DNA of 25,541 nt from DATJPD01 sp036394195. Its GTDB lineage: Bacteria > Pseudomonadota > Alphaproteobacteria > CACIAM-22H2. Within the stretch, counting starts at the first letter, position 1. Each line of letters starts with the position of its first letter. Positions 12,692-21,193 of the stretch are shown one piece after another. The notes below the pieces were generated by a model. It was not told where the DNA came from. It saw nothing but the letters and a program-made list of their open reading frames with translations, and did not search any database. The translations under genes and the position numbers were made by a program. The stretch covers positions 1 through 25,541 of the forward strand of contig DASWFO010000028.1 of assembly GCA_036394195.1 (NCBI GenBank), written 5' to 3'.

Positions 12692-13966
12692 ATGGCCACT
12701 TCTTCTCCGTCTTCGTCCAAGTTCTACAGCCATCCCGTGGTCAAGTGGATCGAGTACCGGCTGCCGATCTTCTCGTTCATCGACCACAGCCTGGGTTCGA
12801 GCTATCCGGCCCCGAAGAACCTCTCTTACTGGTGGAATTTCGGCTCGCTCGCCGGCGCCATGCTCACCATCATGATCGTGAGCGGCATCTTCCTGGCGAT
12901 GAACTACACGCCGCACGCCAGCCTCGCGTTCGATTCGGTTGAGCGCATCATGCGCGACGTGAACTACGGCTGGCTGATGCGCTACGTCCACATGAACGGC
13001 GCGTCGTTCTTTTTCATCGCCGTCTACATCCACCTCTTCCGCGGCATGTATTACGGCTCCTACAAATACCCGCGCGAGGTGCTGTGGTGGCTGGGTGTCA
13101 TCATCCTCCTGCTGATGATGGCGACGGCGTTCATGGGCTACGTGCTGCCGTGGGGCCAGATGAGCTTCTGGGGAGCCACCGTCATCACCAACCTGTTCTC
13201 CGCCTTCCCGCTGATCGGCGACAGCATCGTGACTCTGCTGTGGGGCGGGTTCGCGGTCGACAACCCGACACTCAACCGGTTCTTCTCGCTCCACTACCTG
13301 CTGCCGTTCGTCATCGTCGGCGTGGTGATCATGCATATCTGGGCGCTCCATATGCACGGGTCGAACAACCCGCTCGGCATCGACACCAAGGGACCGCAGG
13401 ACAAAATCCCGTTCCATCCGTATTACACGGTGAAGGACCTGTTCGGGCTCGGTGTGTTCATGATCATCTATGCCGGGTTCGTGTTCTTCGCCCCGAACTT
13501 CTTCGGCGAGCCGGACAACTACATCAAGGCGAACCCGCTGCAGACGCCGCCGCACATCGTGCCGGAATGGTACTTCCTGCCGTATTACGCGATCCTGCGC
13601 TCGATCCCGAACAAGCTGCTCGGCGTGATCGCGATGTTCTCATCGATCCTGATCCTGTTCGTCCTGCCGTGGCTCGACACCAGCCGGGTGCGCAGCGGCC
13701 GCTTCCGGCCGGTGTTCCGGATTTTCTTGTGGATCTTCCTGATCGATACGGTGGCGCTCGGCTTCGTCGGCGCGCATCCGCCGGAAGGCTGGTATCTGGT
13801 GCTCGGTCGCGTCGCGACGATCTGGTACTTCCTCCATTTCATCATCCTGCTGCCGCTGCTCGGCTGGTTCGAACGGCCGCTTCCATTGCCGGCCAGTATT
13901 TCCGAACCGGTCCTGGGCGGCGCGCGGACCGCGGGTGCCGCCGTCCGCTCGATGGAGAAGAACTGA
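12692..13966 (+). CDS. petB: Cytochrome b of the bc1 complex
   Basis: The 424-residue, eight-helix inner-membrane subunit carries hemes bL and bH and both quinone sites. Seen: heme-ligand histidine pairs in helix B (RYVHMNGASFFFIAVYIHLF) and helix D (LHYLLPFVIVGVVIMHIWAL), GYVLPWGQMSFWGATVITNL lining the Qo site, the invariant PEWYFLPYYAILRSIPNK and a final hydrophobic part. The C-terminal extension (PVLGGARTAGAAVRSMEKN) is typical for alphaproteobacteria. Cytochrome b is separate from c1, unlike in species where the two are fused in one gene. Its stop TGA shares one base with the petC ATG (TGATG). Confidence 0.97.
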   Translation: MATSSPSSSKFYSHPVVKWIEYRLPIFSFIDHSLGSSYPAPKNLSYWWNFGSLAGAMLTIMIVSGIFLAMNYTPHASLAFDSVERIMRDVNYGWLMRYVHMNGASFFFIAVYIHLFRGMYYGSYKYPREVLWWLGVIILLLMMATAFMGYVLPWGQMSFWGATVITNLFSAFPLIGDSIVTLLWGGFAVDNPTLNRFFSLHYLLPFVIVGVVIMHIWALHMHGSNNPLGIDTKGPQDKIPFHPYYTVKDLFGLGVFMIIYAGFVFFAPNFFGEPDNYIKANPLQTPPHIVPEWYFLPYYAILRSIPNKLLGVIAMFSSILILFVLPWLDTSRVRSGRFRPVFRIFLWIFLIDTVALGFVGAHPPEGWYLVLGRVATIWYFLHFIILLPLLGWFERPLPLPASISEPVLGGARTAGAAVRSMEKN

Positions 13967-14748
13967 TGCGGAAGCTTGCTCTGGCGTTTGCCGCTTCCGC
14001 GGCCCTGGTTGCGCTCACGCTCGGCGCTGCGGCGCCGGCCCAGGAGATGAGCCCCGAAGCGGAGTTGAAGCTGCCGTCGCCCGGCTGGTCGTTCGACGGC
14101 CCGTTCGGAACCTTCGACCGCGCCGCGGCACAGCGCGGCTTCCAGGTCTACCGGGACGTCTGCTCCACCTGCCACTCGCTGAACCTCGTCCACTATCGCA
14201 ACCTTACCGATCTCGGTTTCTCGGAAGAGGAGGTCAAGGCGATCGCCGCCGGCGTCCAGGTCACCGACGGGCCGAACGATCAGGGTGAGATGTACGAACG
14301 GCCGGGCCGCCCCTATGACACGTTCAAGGCGCCGTTCCCGAACGACAATGCCGCGCGCGCGGCGAACAATGGGGCGCTGCCGCCCGACCTGTCGCTGATG
14401 ACCAAGGCACGCGAAGGCGGACCGGATTACGTGTACGGGATCCTCACCGGCTTCAGCGACCCGCCGCCCGGCTTCAAGCTGATGGAGGGCATGTACTACA
14501 ACAAGTATTTCCCCGGCCATCAGATCGCGATGCCGCCGCCGCTGACGCCGGACCGCGTCACGTACGCCGACGGCACCAAGGCCACGGTCGAACAGGAAGC
14601 GCACGACGTCGTCACGTTCCTGCATTGGGCCGCGGAGCCGAATCTGGAGACGCGCAAGCGGATCGGCATGAAGTCGATGATCTTCCTGTTCGTGCTGAGC
14701 GGTCTGCTGTACGCCGTCAAACGCCGGGTGTGGCGCGACGTGCATTGA
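13966..14748 (+). CDS. petC: Cytochrome c1 of the bc1 complex
   Basis: The 260-residue cytochrome c1 takes electrons from the Rieske centre and passes them to soluble cytochrome c. Seen: a cleavable signal (RKLALAFAASAALVALTLGA, cut near APAQ), the heme-attachment motif CSTCH after VYRDV, LPPDLSLMTKAREGGPDYVY, the axial methionine region GHQIAMPPPL and a C-terminal anchor (MIFLFVLSGLLYAVKRRVW). Start ATG 13966 overlaps the petB stop by one base and is preceded by GGAG, so the three genes are coupled. Last gene of the operon, followed within 30 bases by a strong terminator. Confidence 0.97.
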   Translation: MRKLALAFAASAALVALTLGAAAPAQEMSPEAELKLPSPGWSFDGPFGTFDRAAAQRGFQVYRDVCSTCHSLNLVHYRNLTDLGFSEEEVKAIAAGVQVTDGPNDQGEMYERPGRPYDTFKAPFPNDNAARAANNGALPPDLSLMTKAREGGPDYVYGILTGFSDPPPGFKLMEGMYYNKYFPGHQIAMPPPLTPDRVTYADGTKATVEQEAHDVVTFLHWAAEPNLETRKRIGMKSMIFLFVLSGLLYAVKRRVWRDVH

Positions 14749-14772
14749 GTTCACCGCCGACATAGCTCCTCG

Positions 14773-14807
14773 AAAGGGCCGCTCGACGGAGCGGCCCTTT
14801 TTCTTTT
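14773..14807 (+). terminator. Intrinsic terminator after petC
   Basis: A perfect 12-base stem (AAAGGGCCGCTC / GAGCGGCCCTTT) with a GACG loop is followed by TTCTTTT. It is 24 bases past the petC stop and is the clearest terminator in the window. Confidence 0.95.
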
Positions 14808-14921
14808 CCGGTCGGGCCGACGTCCGGCTGCACCAAAACTGGGCGGATTGATAAAAAAATAGACGCTGCTGTCCGGTTCTCTGCCGATCGGCGGCTTTGA
14901 TTGCCCATTTTGACTTGCCCT

Positions 14922-14937
14922 TTAATCGGCGATTAAC
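14922..14937 (+). promoter_or_regulatory. CtrA-type binding box
   Basis: TTAA-TCGGCGA-TTAAC is an exact match to the full CtrA site TTAA-N7-TTAAC and is also a near-perfect palindrome (TTAATCG-G-CGATTAA). It lies 139 bases upstream of the chemoreceptor-like gene in an A/T-rich patch, where CtrA, the alphaproteobacterial regulator that often controls motility and chemotaxis, could act. Chance occurrence is possible but unlikely in DNA this GC-rich. Confidence 0.6.
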
Positions 14938-15075
14938 CGCTTTTGACCAATAGTGCTCACCGAGTTTTTGGGGTTGGTTGTCTACGCTGATGCTGCGGCG
15001 CCGTTCCACGCATTCCCGCTCTGCCTGTCTGAACTTCACGCAGGACGCGACATCCGGCCGGCGAGGGAGCGCGGA

Positions 15076-16149
15076 ATGAGCGCGCGCCTGCAGCGGCCAG
15101 CGTCCACAAGCCGCGAGTCCAAGACCGCGCTCAAGCCCGAGCGGATTCTCGAGCTTGCCGCGCGTCTCAGCACGACCGCCAACGACAAAATTTCCGCGAT
15201 CTCCGCCATCACCCGCCAGACCCGCATCCTGGCGCTGAACGCGCTGATCGAAGCGTCGCGCGCCGGCGAGATGGGCCGCGGCTTCTCGGTGGTCGCCGCC
15301 GAGGTGAAGACCATCTCGGCCGAGATCGAGACTGTGGCGCGAGCGCTCGAACGGGAGGTCGCCGCGAACCTCTCGGAACTCGAGCGGATCGGCGGCAACG
15401 TCATTTCTCATCTCCGCGGACAGCGCCTGGCGGACCTGGCGCTGAACGCGATCGAGATCATCGACCGCAATCTTTATGAGCGCACCTGCGACGTGCGCTG
15501 GTGGGCGACGGACTCCGCCGTCGTCCAGGCCGCCTCGGCGCGCACCGCCGAAGCGCTCGCTTATGCAAGCCGCCGCCTTGGGGTCATCCTGGACGCCTAC
15601 ACGGTCTATCTCGACCTGTGGATCGCCGACCTCGACGGCAAGGTGATCGCCACCGGGCGGCCTGACCGCTATCCCCAGGCACTCGGCTCGTCGGTCGCCG
15701 GCCATGCCTGGTTCCGCGACGCGCTGGCCAGCCGCGGCGGCAATGAATACGCGGTGGCGGATATCGCATCGGCGGCGGCGCTCGACAACAAGCCGGTCGC
15801 GACCTACGCCGCCGCAATCCGCGAAAATGCATCCGCCCAGGGCCGCCCCATCGGGGTCATCGGCGTGCATTTCGATTGGGGTCCGCAGTCCCAAACGGTC
15901 GTGAACGGCGTCCGCCTCACCGACGAGGAGCGGACGCACACCCGGGTCATGATCCTCGACCGCGACTTCAAGATCCTCGCGTCGTCCGACGGCCAAGCAC
16001 TGCGGGGCGAGCGTTTTGCGCTGCAGACGGAGGGCGGGCCGATGAGCGCCTATACGGCGAAGGCCGGCTCGGTGGTCGGCTATGCCGTGACGCCGGGCTA
16101 CGAGACCTATCGCGGGCTCGGCTGGTACGGCTGCCTGGTGCAGGGCTAG
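15076..16149 (+). CDS. Soluble chemoreceptor-like protein with C-terminal Cache sensor
   Basis: The 357 residues have no signal peptide or membrane helix. Residues about 25-100 contain the chemoreceptor hairpin tip: AISAITRQTRILALNALIEA, then SRAGEMGRGFSVVAAEVKTI, which is the part that contacts CheA and CheW. Helical arms on either side are short. After about residue 135 a sensory domain follows: RWWATDSAVVQAA, YLDLWIADLDGKVIATGRPD, GHAWFRDAL, GNEYAVADIASAAALDNKPV and GRPIGVIGVHFDW, typical of Cache/PDC folds, with a second smaller lobe (RVMILDRDFKILASSDG). The order is the reverse of a classical receptor. A cytoplasmic sensor feeding the chemotaxis kinase, or a Cache protein that borrowed the tip, are both possible. 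ATG 15076 has GGGAG in place; an upstream ATG-like start at 14953 has none. Confidence 0.8.
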   Translation: MSARLQRPASTSRESKTALKPERILELAARLSTTANDKISAISAITRQTRILALNALIEASRAGEMGRGFSVVAAEVKTISAEIETVARALEREVAANLSELERIGGNVISHLRGQRLADLALNAIEIIDRNLYERTCDVRWWATDSAVVQAASARTAEALAYASRRLGVILDAYTVYLDLWIADLDGKVIATGRPDRYPQALGSSVAGHAWFRDALASRGGNEYAVADIASAAALDNKPVATYAAAIRENASAQGRPIGVIGVHFDWGPQSQTVVNGVRLTDEERTHTRVMILDRDFKILASSDGQALRGERFALQTEGGPMSAYTAKAGSVVGYAVTPGYETYRGLGWYGCLVQG

Positions 16150-16242
16150 CGCTTGCTCCCGCTCGCCGTGCGTCGGGCGCGCGCGCCGGACGTCGTATTG
16201 AAAGCGCGGGAAGCCTAGTCCTCGCGCGCGCGGCGCATCAAC

Positions 16243-17478
16243 TCACGCGCGCGTGGGACGTGTGAGCTCTTTCAACCGCGCGAGACAGGCATCGCGGTCG
16301 GGCCGAAAGTCGTTTTCCTCCCACCAGGATTCGACCTCGCCAATGAGCCGACCGACCTCCGGGCCGGGCGCGACGCCGAGATCGAGCGCATCCTGGCCGC
16401 GCACCGGCAGCGCCACCGGCGCCCAGTGGCGGGCCGCCTCAGTGGCTGCACGGCCGAGCGCTCGATCGCCGCTCGCCGAGGCCAGCAGGCCGAGGTCGCG
16501 CACCGTCTCGCCGCCAAGATGATACAGCGCGCGCCGCAAGGCGCGGTCATCGCGGGCCGGCCACAAGGCCGGGGGTGGCGATGCCAGGGCTTCGAGCCGC
16601 GCCCGCTCGACATTTGCGAGCCGCAGCCGGTCCGCGATCGTGGCGGCCGCCGCGGCATCGGCGGGCAACAATGCCGCGAGCCTGAGGAGCGGATCGCGCG
16701 CCACGGGCTCGTCGAGGCCCTGCAGCCCGCGCAGCCGCGCCGTGTCGGCGAGCTCGGGGAGGATCGGGTCCAGGACTCCCGCATCGCGCATCTGCTCGAT
16801 CATGGCGGCCGCGTCGGCGGCCTTGAGCAGACGGCGGAGCTCGCCGGCGACGCGCTCGCCGGAGAGGCCGGGCAGCAGCGGCGCCAGCTGGCGGCAGGAA
16901 GCGAACGCCGCCGGGTCGGGCGCACCGCGGCCGTAATGCGCGTGGAATCTGAAAAACCGGAGAATGCGCAGCACGTCCTCGCGGATCCGCGTCTCGGGGT
17001 CGCCGACGAAGCGGACGCGGCCGGCGGCGAGATCGGCGATGCCGCCGAACGGATCATGCACCGTGCCGTCGGGCTCGGTCGACATCGCGTTGATGGTGAA
17101 GTCGCGCCGTGCTGCGTCTTCGTCCCAATCGGCGGTGAAGGCGACGACCGCGCGCCGCCCGTCCGTCTCGACGTCGCAGCGCAACGTCGTGATCTCGAAC
17201 GACCGCCCGCCGGCGAGCGCCGTCACCGTTCCATGCTCGAGCCCGGTCGGAATGGCCTTGAGACCGGCCCCGGCAAGAAGCTCCATCACCCGCCGCGGCG
17301 GCTCCGGCGTCGCGATGTCGATGTCTGTCACCTGGCGTCCGGCCAACGCGTCGCGCACGCAGCCGCCGACGAAGCGCGCCGGCGCGCCGTCGGCCGTCAG
17401 CGCGGCCACCACGGCGCGGCTCTCGGGCGCCGCCAGCCACGGCGCTTCGTCATGCGTGAGAACGCGGCGGCGAGGCAC
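16243..17478 (-). CDS. cca: CCA tRNA nucleotidyltransferase
   Basis: A class II polymerase-beta-type nucleotidyltransferase that adds or repairs the CCA end of tRNA without a template. The 411 residues show ARFVGGCVRDALAGRQ, the metal-binding DIDIATPEPP, IPTGLEHGTVTALAGG, RRDFTINAMS and the head/neck stretch RIREDVLRILRFFRFHAHYG, which contacts the incoming nucleotide. A long alanine/arginine-rich tail domain follows, as in other alphaproteobacterial homologues without an HD domain. The GTG at 17478 comes two bases after the DUF6111 stop, so it is translationally coupled as the last gene of a four-gene run. Separate poly(A)-polymerase activity cannot be excluded from sequence, but context favours cca. 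Confidence 0.92.
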   Translation of the reverse strand: MPRRRVLTHDEAPWLAAPESRAVVAALTADGAPARFVGGCVRDALAGRQVTDIDIATPEPPRRVMELLAGAGLKAIPTGLEHGTVTALAGGRSFEITTLRCDVETDGRRAVVAFTADWDEDAARRDFTINAMSTEPDGTVHDPFGGIADLAAGRVRFVGDPETRIREDVLRILRFFRFHAHYGRGAPDPAAFASCRQLAPLLPGLSGERVAGELRRLLKAADAAAMIEQMRDAGVLDPILPELADTARLRGLQGLDEPVARDPLLRLAALLPADAAAAATIADRLRLANVERARLEALASPPPALWPARDDRALRRALYHLGGETVRDLGLLASASGDRALGRAATEAARHWAPVALPVRGQDALDLGVAPGPEVGRLIGEVESWWEENDFRPDRDACLARLKELTRPTRA

Positions 17479-17480
17479 GT

Positions 17481-17771
17481 CTAGCGCGCCGGAGGAACGA
17501 CGTGGCCGGGCACGACTTGGCCGTCCTTGATTTGCGGCGGCACATACACGCCTTCGATGCTCTCGCCGGCAAACAGCGCCAACGCGATCGCGATGATGGC
17601 GGCGAAGAACACGCCGAGCGCCAGCAGCCAGAGCCACGGCGCCTCGGCCCAGCGCGGATGCTGCCCGGCGCCGGAGGCTTCCACACGGCGCCGCTCGGCG
17701 GCCAGCCACAGCGCGTAGAGCAAAGCGGGCAGCAAAATCGGAAACACGACCTGGACCAGGATGCGTGTCAT
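17481..17771 (-). CDS. DUF6111-type small membrane protein
   Basis: A 96-residue protein with two membrane helices: ILVQVVFPILLPALLYALWL near the start and WLWLLALGVFFAAIIAIALA in the middle, joined by a basic loop (ERRRVEASGAGQHPRW) and ending in a Gly/Val/Pro-rich tail (EGVYVPPQIKDGQVVPGHVV). I recall this arrangement as DUF6111, a family found beside NUDIX and CCA-adding genes in alphaproteobacteria; its function is not known. The ATG at 17771 follows the NUDIX stop by eight bases, and its stop is two bases from the cca start. Confidence 0.8.
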   Translation of the reverse strand: MTRILVQVVFPILLPALLYALWLAAERRRVEASGAGQHPRWAEAPWLWLLALGVFFAAIIAIALALFAGESIEGVYVPPQIKDGQVVPGHVVPPAR

Positions 17772-17779
17772 GGCGCGCG

Positions 17780-18445
17780 CTAGCCGCGCAGCACTTCGTA
17801 GAGGTTCACCAGCATGCCGGCGGTGGCCCCCCAGATGAAATAATCGCCGTGCGGCATGGCCCAGAATTCGCGCTTGGCGCCGCCGAAATCGACGCGCGAC
17901 TGCCGCTGGTGGTTCTTCGGGTCGAGCACGAACGCGAGCGGCACCTCGAACACTTCGGCGACCTCGAACTCGTCGCGCGTGATCGTGAACGGCGGCATCA
18001 CCAGGCCGACCAGCGGCGTGATCTCGAACCCGGTACGCACAATGTAGGTGTCCAGGCGGCCGATGATCTCGATGCGCTCGCGCGTCAGGCCGATCTCCTC
18101 CTCGGTCTCGCGCAACGCGCCGGCCATGGCGTCGATGTCGCTGTCCTCGACCCGGCCGCCGGGAAAGCTGATCTGACCGGCGTGTGCTGCGAGATGCGCC
18201 GTGCGCTTGGTGAGCAGCACAGTGATGCCATCGGGCCGGACCACCAGCGGGACCAGCACCGCGGCCGGCGTCAAAGGCGGCTTCGGCCGCAGGTCGGGAT
18301 TGAGATTGTGATCGCCGCGCACCTGGACATGCGGCGCGCCGGGTTCGCCCAGGAGCTTCGGGTCCGAGGCGCGGTGCCCGAACCGGTCCTGGGTCGGCTG
18401 CAGGCGGCGGCGGATTTCCTCGACGTCGATCTCGACCAGATTCAT
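17780..18445 (-). CDS. NUDIX hydrolase, CoA-pyrophosphatase-like
   Basis: A 221-residue NUDIX protein. Seen: LLTKRTAHLAAHAGQISFPG, the signature that typifies coenzyme A/acyl-CoA pyrophosphatases (YeaB/NudL-type), followed by the metal-binding NUDIX helix GGRVEDSDIDAMAGALRETE with EEIGL. These enzymes cleave CoA to 4'-phosphopantetheine and 3',5'-ADP and may clean up oxidised CoA. N-terminal residues before the fold (EIRRRLQPTQDRFGH) fit the usual ~210 residues. The start at ATG 18445 overlaps the DUF1285 stop as ATGA, so an upstream in-frame start at 18493 is unlikely. Confidence 0.9.
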   Translation of the reverse strand: MNLVEIDVEEIRRRLQPTQDRFGHRASDPKLLGEPGAPHVQVRGDHNLNPDLRPKPPLTPAAVLVPLVVRPDGITVLLTKRTAHLAAHAGQISFPGGRVEDSDIDAMAGALRETEEEIGLTRERIEIIGRLDTYIVRTGFEITPLVGLVMPPFTITRDEFEVAEVFEVPLAFVLDPKNHQRQSRVDFGGAKREFWAMPHGDYFIWGATAGMLVNLYEVLRG

Positions 18446-19095
18446 ATGGACCGGTCCATGCGCCCAAGCGGGAAGAACTGCCCGCGACTCCACACGCCGT
18501 ATTCCGGCGCAGCACCGGCACGCCCCTCTTCCACCCCGAGTTCGACCAGTTGATAAAAAACGGCGCGCGCGATCAGGGCTTCGAGTCCATCGCGAACCGT
18601 AACATAGGGCCGCGGTTCGCCGGTCTTCGGATCGACGCTCACACGGATGTGATGCCCGGGGCCGGCGGTCACGGTTTCGTCGAGATTCGTCCGGAAAGTC
18701 AGCACCTGCTCGTGTCCCTGGCCGGCTACCGTAAGTTCCACCGCGACGAACGGCGCATCGTCGACACGGATTCGCCCATTTTCCGCCGGAGTCGTGAGCC
18801 AGTATTCGCCATCCGAGTCGCGGCGCAGGACGCTCGCAAACAGCTTTACGAGCGGTTTGCGGGTGATCGGCGAGCCGTGATAAAACCAGGTGCCGTCGGG
18901 GGCGATCCGAATGTCGAACTCCCCGCAGGCAGTCGGGCGGTTCGAACCATCCAGTGCCGCAGAAGACGCGGCAAGGTCGTTCCCGGAAACCGACGGCGTC
19001 TCGGGGGAGGCCGAAGGGTCGAGACGTCGCAGCATCGTGTCCTGATCTGGCGCGTCCAGATCGTGCGCGGCCGGATCGGAACGGTTACCGGTCAT
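18442..19095 (-). CDS. DUF1285-family protein
   Basis: The 217 residues include a Ser/Asp/Pro-rich, unconserved start, then the recognisable body: CGEFDIRIAPDGTWFYHGSP, ITRKPLVKLFASVLRRD, EYWLTTPAENGRIRVDDAPF and a C-terminal helix region (LIARAVFYQLVELGVEEG). DUF1285 is common in alpha- and gammaproteobacteria and is often next to moxR-type clusters; its function is unknown, although structures show a two-domain cytosolic protein. The ATG at 19095 is chosen because only 32 bases separate it from the divergent moxR start; upstream in-frame starts would overlap moxR. No strong ribosome site. First gene of the minus-strand run through cca. Confidence 0.85.
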   Translation of the reverse strand: MTGNRSDPAAHDLDAPDQDTMLRRLDPSASPETPSVSGNDLAASSAALDGSNRPTACGEFDIRIAPDGTWFYHGSPITRKPLVKLFASVLRRDSDGEYWLTTPAENGRIRVDDAPFVAVELTVAGQGHEQVLTFRTNLDETVTAGPGHHIRVSVDPKTGEPRPYVTVRDGLEALIARAVFYQLVELGVEEGRAGAAPEYGVWSRGQFFPLGRMDRSI

Positions 19096-19127
19096 GGTCG
19101 TTGAAGGTTCAGCCGAGAGAGGCCGCA

Positions 19128-20147
19128 TTGAACGCTCCCGAGCCGAAATTCGCCACCCCACCCGCCGGGTCCGCCGACGTCATCGCAAAAATTGAAGCCT
19201 TGGGCCAACGTTTGGCTGAGGTGCGCGATGGCATCGGACGTGTCATTTTTGGTCAGACCGAAGTCATCGATGAAACTCTTATCACGCTGCTCGGCGGCGG
19301 TCACGCGCTGCTGATCGGCGTGCCGGGGCTGGCCAAGACCAAACTCGTCGAAACCCTCGGCACGGTGCTCGGCCTCGAAGCCAAGCGCCTGCAATGCACG
19401 CCCGACCTGATGCCGGCCGACATTCTCGGCTCCGAAGTCCTCGAGGAAAGCGACAGCGGACGCCGGTCCTTCCGGTTCATCAAAGGGCCGGTGTTCACGC
19501 AGCTGCTGATGGCCGACGAGATCAACCGCGCCAGCCCGCGCACGCAATCCGCCCTGCTGCAAGCCATGCAGGAGCATCGGGTCTCGGTCGCCGGCGCCTA
19601 TCATCCGCTGCCGGCGCCATTCCACGTGCTGGCGACGCAAAATCCGCTCGAGCAGGAGGGCACCTACCCGCTGCCCGAAGCGCAGCTCGACCGGTTCCTG
19701 CTGCAGATCGACGTGAGCTATCCCGACATTGACGCCGAGCGGCGGATGCTCATCGCCACCACGGGAGTCGCGGAGGACAAGCCGCGGCCGGTGATGAATG
19801 GCGACGAGCTCATCGCGGCCCAGGCCCTGATCCGCCGTGTCCCGGTCGGCGAGAGCGTCGTCGAGGCGATCCTGAAGCTCGTGCGCAGCGGCCGGCCGGA
19901 CAGCTCGGACGTGCCCGAGGTGCAGAAGCATGTTGCGTGGGGACCCGGTCCGCGCGCTAGCCAGGCGCTGATGCTCGCCACCCGCGCCCGCGCCCTGCTC
20001 GACGGCCGCCTGGCGCCGTCGATCGACGACGTGATCGCGCTGGCGCCGCCGGTGCTGCGCCACCGCATGGCGCTTAACTTCGGCGCCCGTGCCGACGGCA
20101 TCACCATCGACAAGGTGATCGACCGCCTCTGCGCTCCGCTGCGCTGA
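19128..20147 (+). CDS. MoxR-family AAA+ ATPase
   Basis: A 339-residue MoxR ATPase, a chaperone-like AAA+ protein thought to act with vWA-domain partners. Seen: VIFGQTEVIDETLITLLGGG, Walker A in LLIGVPGLAKTKLVETL, CTPDLMPADILGSEVL, Walker B LLMADEINRASPRTQSALLQ, the sensor region ATQNPLEQEGTYPLPEAQLD and RFLLQIDVSYP, and a C-terminal lid ending VIDRLCAPLR. I chose the TTG at 19128 with AGAGAGG upstream; the frame runs open further left, but those residues are Arg/Ser-rich and unlike MoxR. It diverges from DUF1285 and heads the cluster with DUF58 and BatA/DUF4159 genes. Confidence 0.93.
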   Translation: MNAPEPKFATPPAGSADVIAKIEALGQRLAEVRDGIGRVIFGQTEVIDETLITLLGGGHALLIGVPGLAKTKLVETLGTVLGLEAKRLQCTPDLMPADILGSEVLEESDSGRRSFRFIKGPVFTQLLMADEINRASPRTQSALLQAMQEHRVSVAGAYHPLPAPFHVLATQNPLEQEGTYPLPEAQLDRFLLQIDVSYPDIDAERRMLIATTGVAEDKPRPVMNGDELIAAQALIRRVPVGESVVEAILKLVRSGRPDSSDVPEVQKHVAWGPGPRASQALMLATRARALLDGRLAPSIDDVIALAPPVLRHRMALNFGARADGITIDKVIDRLCAPLR

Positions 20148-20186
20148 CGCGCCCCTTATTACGAGGCCGACGCACATGCACCCCTT

Positions 20187-20249
20187 TCGTCATTCCCGCG
20201 AAAGCGTGAATCCAGCGAACCGCTCGGTCCCCGCATGCCCGGGGACGAT
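20187..20249. repeat. Dispersed intergenic repeat-like element
   Basis: The sequence TCGTCATTCCCGCGAAAGCG followed by TGAATCCAGCGAACCG resembles the widespread proteobacterial intergenic repeat whose arms read CATTCCCGCG and CGCGGGAATC; one arm is degenerate here. It is followed by a perfect 7-base stem, GTCCCCG (20227-20233) and CGGGGAC (20240-20246). It fills the moxR-DUF58 gap, which otherwise holds no gene, and could act as an mRNA structure between them. Confidence 0.5.
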
Positions 20250-20303
20250 GATCGCGGTGTTTCCGCCTGAAACGTTGGCGCAGTAAACGATCATCGGCTC
20301 GGG

Positions 20304-21191
20304 ATGAGAGCCTCCGTCAAGACGCAGCAACGGGCCGAGCATCTCGCGAGCCAGCTGCCGCCGCTGCTCGTGGCGGCCGAGCGCGTCGCGATGACAGTGG
20401 CCCAGGGCGTGCATGGACGCCGACGGGTCGGCCAAGGTGAGACGTTCTGGCAGTTCCGTCGCTACGAGCCCGGCGACAGCGCCGAGGAGATCGACTGGCG
20501 GCAGACCGCCAAGACCGATCGCATCTTCGTGCGCGAGACCGAATGGGAGGCGTCGGAAAGCGTGTGGCTGTGGCGCGATACCTCGCCGTCGATGCACTGG
20601 CGCTCGCATGCACAGCTGCCTGAAAAATCCAACCGCGCCGACCTGCTGACCTTGGCGCTGGCGGCGCTCTTGATCCGCAGCGGCGAGCAGGTGGCTCTGC
20701 TCGGCGAGAGTCCGCGTCCGACGACCGGCCGCGCGGCCCTTGGCCGCTTCGCCGATTTGATGGCGCTGCCGACATCCGCGGCGAGCCCCCGTCTCGACCT
20801 CCCCCGGGACGTGCCGATCCCGAAGCATGCCCAGGTGGCGCTGATCGGCGATTTCCTGTCGCCGCTCCAGGACATCGCGGCGGCGGTGCGGCGGATCGCC
20901 GGACGCGGCATCAAAGGCTATCTGGTGCAGATCCTCGATCCGGCGGAGGAAAGCCTGCCATTCACCGGCCGCACGCGCTTCGAGGGGCTCGAGAACGACG
21001 GTGAGATGCTGGTCCCGCGCGTCGAGGCCGTGCGGAGCGACTATCAGGCCGCCCTCCTCGCCCATGTCGAGGGCCTGCGCGACATCGCCCGCCAGGTCGG
21101 CTGGACCTTCCTGTCCCACCGCACCGACCGCCCGCCCGAGACGGCGCTGCTCGCGCTGTTCATGGCGTTCTCCAAGCCGGGCTATCGCTGA
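20304..21191 (+). CDS. DUF58-domain protein (vWA-like)
   Basis: The 295 residues show the DUF58 core: QGVHGRRRVGQGETFWQFRR, YEPGDSAEEIDWRQTAKTDR and FVRETEWEASESVWLWRDTS, then a metal-site pattern D-T-S-P-S in RDTSPSM followed by LTLALAALLIRSGEQVALLG. A later strand VALIGDFLSPLQDI and GIKGYLVQILDPAEE complete a von Willebrand A-type fold. DUF58 proteins sit beside MoxR in nearly all MoxR clusters and are thought to be its partner. No signal or membrane helix, so it should be cytosolic or peripheral. The ATG at 20304 follows a weak ribosome site (CTCGGGAT); the next gene starts two bases past its stop. Confidence 0.9.
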   Translation: MRASVKTQQRAEHLASQLPPLLVAAERVAMTVAQGVHGRRRVGQGETFWQFRRYEPGDSAEEIDWRQTAKTDRIFVRETEWEASESVWLWRDTSPSMHWRSHAQLPEKSNRADLLTLALAALLIRSGEQVALLGESPRPTTGRAALGRFADLMALPTSAASPRLDLPRDVPIPKHAQVALIGDFLSPLQDIAAAVRRIAGRGIKGYLVQILDPAEESLPFTGRTRFEGLENDGEMLVPRVEAVRSDYQAALLAHVEGLRDIARQVGWTFLSHRTDRPPETALLALFMAFSKPGYR

Positions 21192-21193
21192 CC

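Noticed and set aside
14953..15075. An upstream extension of the receptor-like protein starting at 14953.
   Set aside because: No ribosome site there, and the added 41 residues are unlike any receptor start; ATG 15076 has GGGAG in the right place.
13585..15996. An 803-codon open frame on the minus strand across petB, petC and the receptor-like gene.
   Set aside because: It is antisense to three recognised genes, crosses a strong terminator and is rich in Arg/Asp/Val of the kind produced by the reverse frame of GC-rich genes.
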